From NCBI GenBank assembly GCA_019694955.1, contig JAIBAX010000015.1, forward strand, positions 1 to 64,000: a stretch of 64,000 bases of DNA. Direction: 5' to 3'. Shown here piece after piece: positions 1-8,390 of the stretch. The notes under the pieces were generated by a model that ran no database searches, was not told where the DNA came from, and was given only the letters and a program-made list of their open reading frames with translations. Each line of letters begins with the position of its first letter. Positions within the stretch are counted from its first letter, which is position 1. The translations under genes and the position numbers were made by a program. This DNA comes from Chitinophagales bacterium (GTDB lineage Bacteria; Bacteroidota; Bacteroidia; Chitinophagales; JADIYW01).

Positions 1-108
1 AGCTTGATACCGCAACTGCCGCATACTTGCAGTGGGTAAGAGAACGGGCAACGGCTAATTTAATGGCTTCACCTACGGCGGCCACGTCTCTAATGGCACT
101 TTCAGCAA

Positions 109-924
109 ATGTCTCAGGAAATAAAGAAAGTAGCCGCCTTGTTTGGTGCTGACTTATGTGGTATTGCAAAAATTGACCCTCGGTGGCATTACACCCATCG
201 ATTTGATGCGGTCAATTGCGAAGAAAAGGAAGTTTCCTTCCCGCAAGGACTTAGCTCTTGTATTGTTTTTGCTGTTGCAATGCCTTATGACGTAATTAAA
301 ACCTATCCATCTGCTTTAGCAGGTTTTGGTCCGGGAATGAGCTATTCTAAGGAAACCTTCATCGTTCAGGGCGTGGCGCAGTTTATTAGAAACTTAGGGT
401 ATACCGCTGTAGCCTCTCTAAATGATACTGCCAATTCTATACCTTATGCAATACAAGCAGGTTTAGGCGAATATGCCCGAAATGGATTGGTTATTACAAA
501 GGAATTTGGACCACGGGTACGATTTGGAATGATATTTACAGATATACCCTTATCCTATGATCAGCCATTACGCTTTGGCGTAAAGGAATTCTGTAATACC
601 TGTAATATATGCGCAGTAAATTGTCCCGCTAAAGCTATTCCTTTTGGAACACCCTCTGATGAAGTACATAATGTCTCAAATATTACAGGTGTAAAAAAAT
701 GGACGGTGGATGGGGAGAAGTGCTTTAAGGTATGGGTCAATCAAGGTACGGAATGCGGCATCTGTGTCCGTGTATGCCCATATAATTTAGATGGTAGATT
801 TATCAAACATCGACTTTTCAAGAGAATTCTTTTACACAACCCTTTCAAAAAAGCAAGCTTGGCCATGTATGCTTTACTGAAAATCAATAAGCGACTTCCG
901 CCAAAACTGTGGTGGAGAGAATAA
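109..924 (+). CDS. Reductive-dehalogenase-like 4Fe-4S protein (RdhA family), possibly N-terminally truncated
   Basis: The protein resembles the non-exported RdhA-like, cobamide-dependent reductase family; its substrate is unknown. Residues 1-26 carry the family's opening segment (ALFGADLCGIAKIDPRW). A central corrinoid-domain-like stretch follows, containing SIPYAIQAGLGEYARNG and GPRVRFGMIFTDIPL. Two [4Fe-4S] sites come next: CxxCxxCxxxCP at C162, C165, C168 and C172, and the second from C205, C216, C219 and C223. There is no Tat or Sec signal, so a cytoplasmic location is likely. At 271 residues it is shorter than family members I know, and the upstream in-frame sequence is closed by stops at 37, 58 and 88, so part of the N-terminus may be missing or frameshifted. 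It ends back to back with the WecD-like gene on the other strand. Family assignment is firm; activity and completeness are uncertain. Confidence 0.75.
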   Translation: MSQEIKKVAALFGADLCGIAKIDPRWHYTHRFDAVNCEEKEVSFPQGLSSCIVFAVAMPYDVIKTYPSALAGFGPGMSYSKETFIVQGVAQFIRNLGYTAVASLNDTANSIPYAIQAGLGEYARNGLVITKEFGPRVRFGMIFTDIPLSYDQPLRFGVKEFCNTCNICAVNCPAKAIPFGTPSDEVHNVSNITGVKKWTVDGEKCFKVWVNQGTECGICVRVCPYNLDGRFIKHRLFKRILLHNPFKKASLAMYALLKINKRLPPKLWWRE

Positions 925-1923
925 TCAATGGTGAATAGGCAAACCCTTTACGTGACCATGACATTGTTTCTCGCTATCATGATAAACAAAAATAATCATT
1001 TTTTCAGTAATAAACGGACAATATATCATCCATTCTTTTTCTTCATGGGTAGTATTATTTGCTTTTAAGACAAAATCACTTATTACCATATTGGGATATT
1101 CCTGAGCAATCAAATGATAAATATGTTGCAACAAATTTTGGAGGGTGGAACGGAATATTTTCTTTGTTTCTTTTCCTTTATCCAAGAATGGAAATACATT
1201 CAAGTTTAAGAGAATGTCTGTAATTTTCATGCCTGATTTTAAGGTGGTATTCAAACTTCTAGGATTCAATATTACAGTACTGACACTATAGGTGCGGCAG
1301 TTGCGCAAGGCAGACTGCATCTGCTCTGTATAGACGAATTCTTTTGCAAAATCGGCACTTCTGTATTCCGGTAATAACCCCATGTAAATGCCTTCACCAT
1401 TTTCACCATCTATTTGTAGTGTGCAAAATCCAACTAATTGCTCATCCTTGTATGCAAGGAAGGTATATTTATCAGGGTCTAAAGCGTTGTCAAAAAAAGA
1501 AAAATAGGATGCGCTGCTTTCTATTACTGCATCTAAGTTAAACAAATGCGAATAAATGTGGTTCTCATAGTAGGTGGCAGTGTCATTTTTTATAATGGTA
1601 CGTGCCATGTCCATTAGCGCCTCCTTTTGCTTATAGGAATAAGGAAGGATAGTGAGCTCCGGAGTAAAATTTTTGTGTTTTTCTGTCAAGTGTATCGTCT
1701 GACGAACTAAGATGCTATATGTTGCTAACGGGAATCCAATCAAAGCAAGCTTATCATAAACATCCTTGTCGGAGAGGGAAATCTTTAGTCTGCAAACATC
1801 TAAACCTGATTCAAATAACTCAGGAATGAAAGTATCCATATCAATATTATGGATGATATCGGTACGGCCAATTCGCAAACGATGTATGGCAGATTCTTGT
1901 TGGGAAAATTTTATATAACGCAT
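925..1923 (-). CDS. WecD-like GNAT N-acyltransferase with C-terminal extension
   Basis: The first 240 residues follow the layout of WecD/RffC, the acetyltransferase that N-acetylates dTDP-4-amino-4,6-dideoxygalactose. A small N-terminal domain ends in a segment like LALIGFPLAT, and a GNAT core runs from about residue 115 to 243, including YTFLAYKDEQLVGFCTLQ and GIYMGLLPEYRS. About 90 further residues at the C-terminus have no counterpart in WecD that I know. The ATG at 1923 is preferred over a TTG six bases upstream. A WecE-like aminotransferase that would supply the amino sugar lies 5 kb away (6938-8068), and an acyl-CoA synthetase is divergently transcribed next door, so the acyl group could be longer than acetyl; this is inference. 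Confidence 0.65.
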   Translation of the reverse strand: MRYIKFSQQESAIHRLRIGRTDIIHNIDMDTFIPELFESGLDVCRLKISLSDKDVYDKLALIGFPLATYSILVRQTIHLTEKHKNFTPELTILPYSYKQKEALMDMARTIIKNDTATYYENHIYSHLFNLDAVIESSASYFSFFDNALDPDKYTFLAYKDEQLVGFCTLQIDGENGEGIYMGLLPEYRSADFAKEFVYTEQMQSALRNCRTYSVSTVILNPRSLNTTLKSGMKITDILLNLNVFPFLDKGKETKKIFRSTLQNLLQHIYHLIAQEYPNMVISDFVLKANNTTHEEKEWMIYCPFITEKMIIFVYHDSEKQCHGHVKGLPIHH

Positions 1924-1983
1924 TGCCAATGAATAAAAATTGAAGTAAAGAAACTATTTCAGTTCAAAAAATGCTAATTTAAG

Positions 1984-1991
1984 TATATTTG
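1984..1991 (+). promoter_or_regulatory. Bacteroidota -7 box (TATATTTG) of the acyl-CoA synthetase gene
   Basis: TATATTTG matches TAnnTTTG exactly and ends five bases before the ATG at 1997, so transcription would start at or next to the start codon. No clear -33 TTTG is seen at the expected distance. Confidence 0.45.
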
Positions 1992-1996
1992 CCTTT

Positions 1997-3523
1997 ATGG
2001 GAACCATTTTTCAGCTTGTTCGAGATAAATGTTTTGCTTTTAAAGATAAGATTTTTTTGAAAGAAGCATTTTCTGATAAAGTGATGACTTATGGCGATTT
2101 TTACAGGGATTTATCTGCGGCAATGCACTTTTTGGAGGTACAATCGATTCCCGTTGGCGTAAACTTTAGTATAATCGCTTCCAATACCATCGATTATTTG
2201 CTGGTTTTGTTTGCCATGCAAACACGCGGTAATACCGCCGTGAATTTGAATCCAAATCTCACTGTAAATGAATTGGTGCAAAGATTGACATTTACACAAG
2301 TAGAAGTATTGGTTACAACTAAGGCTATCTATTCTTCGTTGGAGAACCACATAGAGATAAAAAACGTAATTTTTCTGGATGAATGCCCTGAAAATCCTCC
2401 TTTAGAGACAACTTTTATTCCATTCAGAATTTCCTATCATGAAACCACGCCCTTTGTCGAAGATAAATCCTTGCCGACGGCATTTCTCCAGTTTACAGGA
2501 GGCACTTCCGGCATAACGAAGGCTGCAATTATACGCCATGAAAATGTTTGTGCCAATGTGAACCAAATAACTACACATATTTCTGCTACTGCCTATCCGT
2601 ATCCGCATTGTATTTTGGTAGCATTTCCTTTTTACCACGTGTTTAGTATTGTTTTTAATGTGCTTACATTCATGAACATGGGTGGCACTTGTATATTAAT
2701 TGCCTCGCCACGAGATATTGGCAGTGTCATTGATGTGTTCAAAAACTATCCCATTACTTTCACAGTAGCCGTAAATACATTGTATAAGTTGTTGTTACAG
2801 CATCCAAGAATTGCAGAAGTAGATTTTTCTTCATTGCGATTTAGTATGGGAGGAGGGGAGCATATCCAGTACTCAACGAAGCTTCATTGGCAGCAACGAA
2901 CAGGAATTCCTATTTATGAGGCTTACGGACTTACAGAAACATCTGCTATGGCCATCGTTAACCCTTTAAACGAAAACAATGATTTAAAAACCATCGGTAT
3001 CGCATTACCCGAAACCGAAGTAATACTCTTAGATGAGCATAACCAACAAGTACTGTTGCCCAACCAACCCGGAGAAATAGCATTGAAAGGTCCGCAAGTG
3101 ACAGCGGGATACTATTTAAACCAACAAGAAACGAAACAGACCTTTTTCGAAGGGTGGTTCAAAACCGGAGATATTGCGATACGCAATGAAGCTGGTTATT
3201 ATACTATTGTCGACAGAAAAAAGGACATGATCAGCGTTTCAGGAAACAAAGTGTACCCCAATGAAGTGGAGGAAGTAATTGCGCAAATAATGGGCGTGCT
3301 AGATGTTGCCGTCGTTGCAAGAATTTCTCCCAACAGTGGAGAGGAAGTCGTCGCTTGTGTGGTCACTGAAAAAGTAATTCCAAAGGATGAAATTATACAA
3401 TATTGTAAAGATTTTTTGACTAATTTTAAAATTCCAAAAGATATCATCTTCATGCAACAACTACCAAAATCACCAATTGGTAAAACGCTCAGGGCACAAT
3501 TGAGATTACTCGTAAATAATTGA
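1997..3523 (+). CDS. Acyl-CoA synthetase / AMP-dependent ligase (class I adenylate-forming)
   Basis: This is a full-length (508 aa) ANL-superfamily enzyme that would activate a carboxylic acid, probably a fatty acid, to acyl-AMP and then acyl-CoA. The phosphate-binding A3 motif FTGGTSGITKAAI is at residues 166-178, the A5 motif EAYGLTET at 308-315, the A7 motif GWFKTGD at 386-392, the hinge segment DRKKDMISVSGNKVYP follows, and the adenylation lysine in SPIGKTLR is K496. It has no signal peptide. The TonB receptor gene begins 33 bases downstream on the same strand, suggesting co-transcription. The substrate cannot be read from the sequence; the neighbouring GNAT gene suggests the acyl-CoA might be a donor for amino-sugar acylation, but general fatty acid activation is equally possible. 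Confidence 0.85.
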   Translation: MGTIFQLVRDKCFAFKDKIFLKEAFSDKVMTYGDFYRDLSAAMHFLEVQSIPVGVNFSIIASNTIDYLLVLFAMQTRGNTAVNLNPNLTVNELVQRLTFTQVEVLVTTKAIYSSLENHIEIKNVIFLDECPENPPLETTFIPFRISYHETTPFVEDKSLPTAFLQFTGGTSGITKAAIIRHENVCANVNQITTHISATAYPYPHCILVAFPFYHVFSIVFNVLTFMNMGGTCILIASPRDIGSVIDVFKNYPITFTVAVNTLYKLLLQHPRIAEVDFSSLRFSMGGGEHIQYSTKLHWQQRTGIPIYEAYGLTETSAMAIVNPLNENNDLKTIGIALPETEVILLDEHNQQVLLPNQPGEIALKGPQVTAGYYLNQQETKQTFFEGWFKTGDIAIRNEAGYYTIVDRKKDMISVSGNKVYPNEVEEVIAQIMGVLDVAVVARISPNSGEEVVACVVTEKVIPKDEIIQYCKDFLTNFKIPKDIIFMQQLPKSPIGKTLRAQLRLLVNN

Positions 3524-3556
3524 GAAAGATATTTCTAAGAAGAATAACAAGAATAG

Positions 3557-6211
3557 ATGAGAATTTTTTTACTTATAGTCGGAATAGTATTGTTTTATGC
3601 TACTACATCTGCGCAAGACACTTTGCAAGTGGACAGTACTATTTATTTGGAGGATGTGCTCATTCTTAGTCCAAGGGTAGAACAGAAAATAATGGAGTCG
3701 ACGGTAACAGTGGAGAAAATCGACGCAATAAAGTTGGCATATTCTTCCGGAATAGATGTTTATGATGGCTTGTCGCGGTTATCAGGTGTGCATACCAATA
3801 AAGGCAGCCTCACTTTTACTTCTTATAATACACGCGGTTTTGCTACCATTAGCAATGCTCGTTTTCAACAATTGATCGATGGCGTTGATAATGCGGCTCC
3901 ATTCCTGAATTTCGGCATCGGCAATATGATTGGTATTGCAGATATAGATGTACAAAGCGTAGAACTCTTGCCGGGAGCTTCCTCCGGATTGTATGGTCCG
4001 AATGCCTTTAATGGGTTGCTGTACATTAAATCAAAAGACCCTTATTTATATCAGGGATTTACAATATCATCTAAAGCAGGATGGACGCAATCAGAACCAT
4101 TGGGTGTTAAACCACTGGGAAAATTTGAACTGCGCATTGCAGAAGCTTTCCCCAAAGGGTGGGCAATAAAAGCAAATGTCTCTTATATGCAAGGCACCGA
4201 TTGGCTAGGTGCAAATTACTCTACAGACCGCCTGACGCAGCAAATATCCGCCCAACAGCCGGATTTCGATGGTTTGAATCTCTATGGTGATGAAACTGCC
4301 ATAAATTTAAACCCGATAGCAGCCAAGAACGCCATTATTGGCAATATCTATCAACAATTTTTATCCTATTATGGCAACGATGAAGCGACGACAAAAAATG
4401 CGTTGTCATTGTTTATTGATTCCATTCAACCATTTATTGTTAAAAGAACAGGATTCCGAGAAGAGGATCTTTTGGTAAATAATAAAGCGAAAAGCTGGAA
4501 GGCAGATGCAGGGTTATACAAGAAATTTGGACATAACCAAGAATACCAAGCGTCCTATAATTATAAAATTGGCTATGGTAACACCGTTTTTCACAGCGGG
4601 GAACGCTATGCATTTAGAAATGTTTCACAACAGTTTCATCGCATGGAATTAAGAAGTGATGTCTTCAATGTAATGAGTTATATTACCAAAACGGATTTTG
4701 GCAATTCTAATAACTTAACAGCACTTGCAGCGCTGTCGAATGAAAAATTTAAACCTACAGCACAATGGGCACCGCAGTACCTGACAAGTTATACAGCTCA
4801 GTTGATACAGACGGCTATCTCCCAGTATGGTGGTTCTATAACAAATGTTTCTAAAGAAGATATCATCTTGGCAAATAATGCTGCAAGAGACTTTGCCGAT
4901 ATAGGTATTCCCGCGGTGGGAAGTGTTGCATTTGATACCATCACTCAAAGTATCAGAGACAAATATTTTCAGCGGGGAGGCGCAAAATTAAAAGATAATT
5001 CTGCCAAATACTTTGTTGAGGGGAATATAAGCCTGGCTAAATGGACTGCTAAAATTGTAGATGTACAAATAGGCGGAAATTATACCCAATACAAACTTAA
5101 TACAGAAGGTACCGTTTATAATGAAGACCCCGATGGAGACGGCATTGCAATGCCAATAAATATGCGTGAATTTGGCACATATGTACAATTAACACGCAAG
5201 TTGTGGCAAGATAGGTGCATTATTTCAGGTTCGTTGCGGTATGATAAAAACCAAAATTTCAAAGGTAATATTACCCCACGACTATCCGGGCAGTTATCTT
5301 TGGGTGCAGATAGGAAACATCATCTGCGATTAGCGGCACAAACGGGTTTCAGAAACCCCGAAACGATAGCGCAGTATATTTATTTCCCTGCTTCCAGTGG
5401 AATTATTTTGGGTGGGACAAGAAGCAATGCAGAGAGATATGGCATCTACGAAGGTGGTGCTATCAAGAAAGACGATTGGGATAAATTCCTTGCGACAAAA
5501 GACTCTTCCTACCTGAATCCTTATCACATGAACTATTCAAGTCCCGAACGTTTATTTAGTGTGGATGTTGGCTATAAAACCCTTCTTTTTGGCAAGCTCT
5601 TCATAGATGTGAATGCTTATCTTAACCTTTATAATAACTATCAGGCACAAGTATTGGTTGTCAGTCTAGATTCAACAAGACATAAGGGAAATTTTCTTCC
5701 CGGTATCAATAGCGTCCTTCAAGGACAGGCAACACGCCCAACAACATGGAATGCATACACCAATCTGGATGGATCTATTAAGTCTTGGGGTGTCGGGTTG
5801 ATTTTTGCCTATTTCTTTCATAAGTATTTGGAATTGAATGCCAATTACAGTTATATTGACTATACTGCACCTGACAATATTCCCGCTAAGGATATTGCCT
5901 TTAATACACCACAACATAGATTTTTTATAGGTGTTAGTGGTCGCCAGATAGGCAAAATCTTTTCTTATGATATTCATTACAGGTGGCAGCAAAGTTTCCT
6001 TTGGTCAAGTGCATTTGGCACAGGGCAAGTGGATGCATTTGGCACGCTGGATATGGGTATAGGTATCGAAATACCCAAAAGCCATCTTGAATTTAAAGCA
6101 AGTGTCAATAACATAATTGGTAAAAATTATGTCACCAATTATGGAGGGCCTTATATTGGAAGAATGTTTATTATGGGCATTGTTATGGATGTGAAAAAAA
6201 TAGATAGATAA
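3557..6211 (+). CDS. TonB-dependent outer membrane receptor
   Basis: An 884-residue outer-membrane receptor. Residues 1-19 form a signal peptide ending at TSA-Q. The plug domain starts at about residue 30 (YLEDVLILSPRVEQK), includes the typical SYNTRGFATI and LLPGASSGLYGPNAFNGLL segments, and ends near residue 160. The rest alternates as expected for a 22-strand barrel. No carboxypeptidase-like N-terminal domain precedes the plug, unlike SusC proteins, and no SusD gene follows, so this is not a SusCD pair. Ligands of such receptors include siderophores, cobalamin, fatty acids and glycans; none can be assigned here. Co-orientation with the acyl-CoA synthetase suggests a lipid or lipid-like substrate, while the nearby RdhA-like protein makes a corrinoid conceivable. 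Confidence 0.85.
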   Translation: MRIFLLIVGIVLFYATTSAQDTLQVDSTIYLEDVLILSPRVEQKIMESTVTVEKIDAIKLAYSSGIDVYDGLSRLSGVHTNKGSLTFTSYNTRGFATISNARFQQLIDGVDNAAPFLNFGIGNMIGIADIDVQSVELLPGASSGLYGPNAFNGLLYIKSKDPYLYQGFTISSKAGWTQSEPLGVKPLGKFELRIAEAFPKGWAIKANVSYMQGTDWLGANYSTDRLTQQISAQQPDFDGLNLYGDETAINLNPIAAKNAIIGNIYQQFLSYYGNDEATTKNALSLFIDSIQPFIVKRTGFREEDLLVNNKAKSWKADAGLYKKFGHNQEYQASYNYKIGYGNTVFHSGERYAFRNVSQQFHRMELRSDVFNVMSYITKTDFGNSNNLTALAALSNEKFKPTAQWAPQYLTSYTAQLIQTAISQYGGSITNVSKEDIILANNAARDFADIGIPAVGSVAFDTITQSIRDKYFQRGGAKLKDNSAKYFVEGNISLAKWTAKIVDVQIGGNYTQYKLNTEGTVYNEDPDGDGIAMPINMREFGTYVQLTRKLWQDRCIISGSLRYDKNQNFKGNITPRLSGQLSLGADRKHHLRLAAQTGFRNPETIAQYIYFPASSGIILGGTRSNAERYGIYEGGAIKKDDWDKFLATKDSSYLNPYHMNYSSPERLFSVDVGYKTLLFGKLFIDVNAYLNLYNNYQAQVLVVSLDSTRHKGNFLPGINSVLQGQATRPTTWNAYTNLDGSIKSWGVGLIFAYFFHKYLELNANYSYIDYTAPDNIPAKDIAFNTPQHRFFIGVSGRQIGKIFSYDIHYRWQQSFLWSSAFGTGQVDAFGTLDMGIGIEIPKSHLEFKASVNNIIGKNYVTNYGGPYIGRMFIMGIVMDVKKIDR

Positions 6212-6215
6212 GCGC

Positions 6216-6932
6216 TTATCTGTCAACATTTGCATGGTAATCTTTCGCATTGCTATATATCTCTGATACAAACGGAGATTTGCCAATAAGAAATAGTAAG
6301 CATCTATTTAAACAACTTTGAAAGAAAGGTAATTTGCGTTCAATATCTAAGAATAAAACCACCCGTTCCGAGGCAGCATTATTCCACGCTTCATGTATAT
6401 AGGTGTCGTCAAATAACAATGCTTGTCCATAAGACCAGGAATGTGTTTTGCCATCAATCTTTATTCCACAATTTTCAGGAACGATTAAACCTAAATGGTA
6501 GCGGATGACACCCTTATAAGGGCCACGATGGGGCAGAAGATGCGTTTTTGGTGCAAATACAGAAAAAAATGTTGTTTTTACGCCCGGAATCTCCTTTAGT
6601 AAACCCATGGTCGTTTTAAAATGAACATGCATTTTCGGTATATCCCTGCCATAAATTCTAAGAAAAATAGACCCCCATTTTTTTTGTGTAACAATTTTCT
6701 TTTGCGAAAAAGATAAATCATCCATATAAGGTAATGATGGATTTGTTTCTATAAAATGTTGATATTCAGCAAGAATTTCATCCGCATGATTGGCTAATGT
6801 TTTTAATTCCGGATAGTCCTCAATAGATTGTATAGCGTTTTTTTTTGTTCCCCATACCAGCAATTGCTCTATGGGTATAAAAATTAATTGCCCTAATTTG
6901 TTGATATAGTTTAAAAACTTTTTGGACAGCAT
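6216..6932 (-). CDS. Aspartyl/asparaginyl beta-hydroxylase (Fe(II)/2-oxoglutarate oxygenase)
   Basis: A 238-residue member of the Asp/Asn beta-hydroxylase family, which also contains the lipid A hydroxylase LpxO. Visible active-site residues are H135 in LLPHRGPYKG, R144 and H146 in VIRYHL, H180 in YIHEAWN and R190 in SERVVLF, matching iron and 2-oxoglutarate ligands. A hydrophobic stretch near residues 11-27 may associate it with the membrane. The ATG at 6932 is preferred over a TTG at 6941 because AAGG lies just before it. It follows the WecE-like gene by five bases, so the two form an operon. Its target may be a lipid, peptide or free amino acid derivative; the operon partner favours a cell-surface molecule, but that is inference. 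Confidence 0.8.
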   Translation of the reverse strand: MLSKKFLNYINKLGQLIFIPIEQLLVWGTKKNAIQSIEDYPELKTLANHADEILAEYQHFIETNPSLPYMDDLSFSQKKIVTQKKWGSIFLRIYGRDIPKMHVHFKTTMGLLKEIPGVKTTFFSVFAPKTHLLPHRGPYKGVIRYHLGLIVPENCGIKIDGKTHSWSYGQALLFDDTYIHEAWNNAASERVVLFLDIERKLPFFQSCLNRCLLFLIGKSPFVSEIYSNAKDYHANVDR

Positions 6933-6937
6933 AACCT

Positions 6938-8068
6938 TCAAGACTGTTGATAAAATGCATGAATAGACGCCGACATATATTGTATTTCATCATCACTAAG
7001 GGCATTATAAATTGGCAACCTGAGTAATTTTTGTGCTTCCATCGTTGTATATTGGTCATCTTTCATGACAAATCCTTTTTCTCTTGCGAAGGTAGAATGG
7101 TGGAGGGGCATGTAGTGAAATTGTGTGCTAATTCCTTTAGCAGATAAATAGGCAATCAGTGCATCTCTTTCAATGGTTTGTCGGCATTTTACATAAAATA
7201 AATGGGCGTTATGGATGCCATTTTTAAGGTGATGTGGTAAAAAATCATTTGGAAGCCATCCTTGTTCAAGCGTCTCAAAAAGGGCGTTCCACCGCTCCAT
7301 TCTTTCCTGTAAGATATGTTGTTGCTCGTCTAATAAGGCACTAAGGATAGCAGCATTGTATTCGGACATATTGAACTTCAAACCTTCTGATATCCATTCA
7401 AAATTAGGCGTCAACCCTTGCATAAAAGCGGCTTTGTTGGTGCCATTATTAAATACAGTTATGATGCGTTCTTTGAATTTCTTTTTATAGAGAATCAGAC
7501 CACCTTCACTGCAACTTATGTTTTTTTGGCTATCAAAGCTAATAGTGGAAAAATCGCCAAAACTGCCCAACAGCCTTCCGTTATGTGTTACGCCAATTCC
7601 TTGCGCATTGTCTTCTATCAAAATAAGGTGGTGGATGTCACACAGTTTCCTAATGGCTTCAATTTCGCAGGGAGCGCCACCATAATGCATGACCAATACA
7701 GCTTTTGTATTTTTGGTAATGGCACTTTCTATGCTTGCCGCTTGAATATTCATTGAATGGGGTTCAATATCGGCAAATACAATTTTCGCACCATGTAGCG
7801 CAAACGCATTTGCTACGCCCACAAAATTATAGGAAGGCATAATGATCTCTTCACCCTTGCTAAAATCCAAAGCCAATGCTATTAATTCTAGTGCCGCCGT
7901 ACATGAAGTTGTCATAAGTGCTTCATATTCAGGATATAGGGATTCAAAGTGTGCTATACATTTTTTTGTGTAAAAACCACTGTAAATGCGCTCCGGATAA
8001 TCTATCAAGTCCTTTATGTTGGAAGCACTTCTGGAAGCCGTATACAGTTTATTGAATGGAACAAGCAT
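6938..8068 (-). CDS. DegT/DnrJ/EryC1 sugar aminotransferase, WecE (RffA)-like
   Basis: A PLP-dependent aminotransferase of 376 residues, the type that converts dTDP-4-keto-6-deoxyglucose to dTDP-4-amino-4,6-dideoxygalactose. The start at 8068 (MLVPFNKLY) aligns with the usual N-terminus of the family; an open frame continues to 8155 but its 29 extra residues look like non-coding DNA. Motifs: SCTAALELIALAL in the cofactor-binding N-terminal part, IMPSYNFVGVANAF, MHYGG, EDNAQ with the PLP-binding aspartate at D153, and the Schiff-base lysine K182 in FDSQKNISCSEGG. It is first in an operon with the beta-hydroxylase gene. The WecD-like acyltransferase at 925-1923 would be the next step of the same pathway. 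Confidence 0.85.
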   Translation of the reverse strand: MLVPFNKLYTASRSASNIKDLIDYPERIYSGFYTKKCIAHFESLYPEYEALMTTSCTAALELIALALDFSKGEEIIMPSYNFVGVANAFALHGAKIVFADIEPHSMNIQAASIESAITKNTKAVLVMHYGGAPCEIEAIRKLCDIHHLILIEDNAQGIGVTHNGRLLGSFGDFSTISFDSQKNISCSEGGLILYKKKFKERIITVFNNGTNKAAFMQGLTPNFEWISEGLKFNMSEYNAAILSALLDEQQHILQERMERWNALFETLEQGWLPNDFLPHHLKNGIHNAHLFYVKCRQTIERDALIAYLSAKGISTQFHYMPLHHSTFAREKGFVMKDDQYTTMEAQKLLRLPIYNALSDDEIQYMSASIHAFYQQS

Positions 8069-8154
8069 AGATATTATCAAACAGGATGATGATAAAAATG
8101 CTAAAGTACAAATAAGCCGCAATGAATTCAAATGTTGTGATATTTTAAACCACA

Positions 8155-8316
8155 ATCAGCGTTAGACTTTATAGCCAAAAGAAATTATACAAAATAGCCA
8201 AGAAAAGGAACGGAACTTTTCTCCCGCAAACTTAGTAATATCTATGTTGAGGGCAGAAAACAAGTACAGAAATAAATATGAAGTTGAATTTTCTTGCAGT
8301 AAATTTATCATGCTGT
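8155..8316. repeat. MITE-like dispersed repeat, copy A (162 bp)
   Basis: This non-coding block shares long stretches with 26051-26168: the left end ATCAGCGTTAGACTTT, then GAAATTATACAAAATAGC, and a right half with AAATAAATA, GAATTTTCTT and AGTAAATTT. Its right end (ATCATGCTG) is a decayed inverted copy of the left end. It fills most of the 322 bases between the two divergent genes at 8068 and 8391. Confidence 0.6.
8227..8234 (-). promoter_or_regulatory. Candidate -7 box (TAAGTTTG on the minus strand) for the aminotransferase operon
   Basis: A TAnnTTTG match on the minus strand about 160 bases before the start at 8068. It lies inside repeat copy A, so the element may carry the promoter. No -33 element was recognised, so this is weak. 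Confidence 0.25.
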
Positions 8317-8338
8317 TTCCGGGTTTAAAGATTATATC

Positions 8339-8346
8339 TATATTTG
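8339..8346 (+). promoter_or_regulatory. Candidate promoter -7 box (TATATTTG) for the TMTC-like gene
   Basis: Exact TAnnTTTG match 44 bases before the ATG at 8391, with a TGTTT segment at 8314-8318 about 20 bases upstream as a possible -33 element. It lies just outside the right end of repeat copy A. Confidence 0.45.
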
Positions 8347-8390
8347 GAAGACAATAATAAGAACCAGCTCTATTAAAGTTTCAACCAGGC

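Noticed and set aside
1-152. Open frame on the plus strand (frame 3) read as the 3' end of an upstream gene
   Set aside because: It would overlap the RdhA-like gene by 44 bases, an antisense frame over the same bases is equally open, and neither product is recognisable, so no CDS is called.
6005-6286. Minus-strand ORF of 93 codons at the end of the TonB receptor gene
   Set aside because: It overlaps both the receptor and the hydroxylase gene, has no recognisable motif and lacks coding character.
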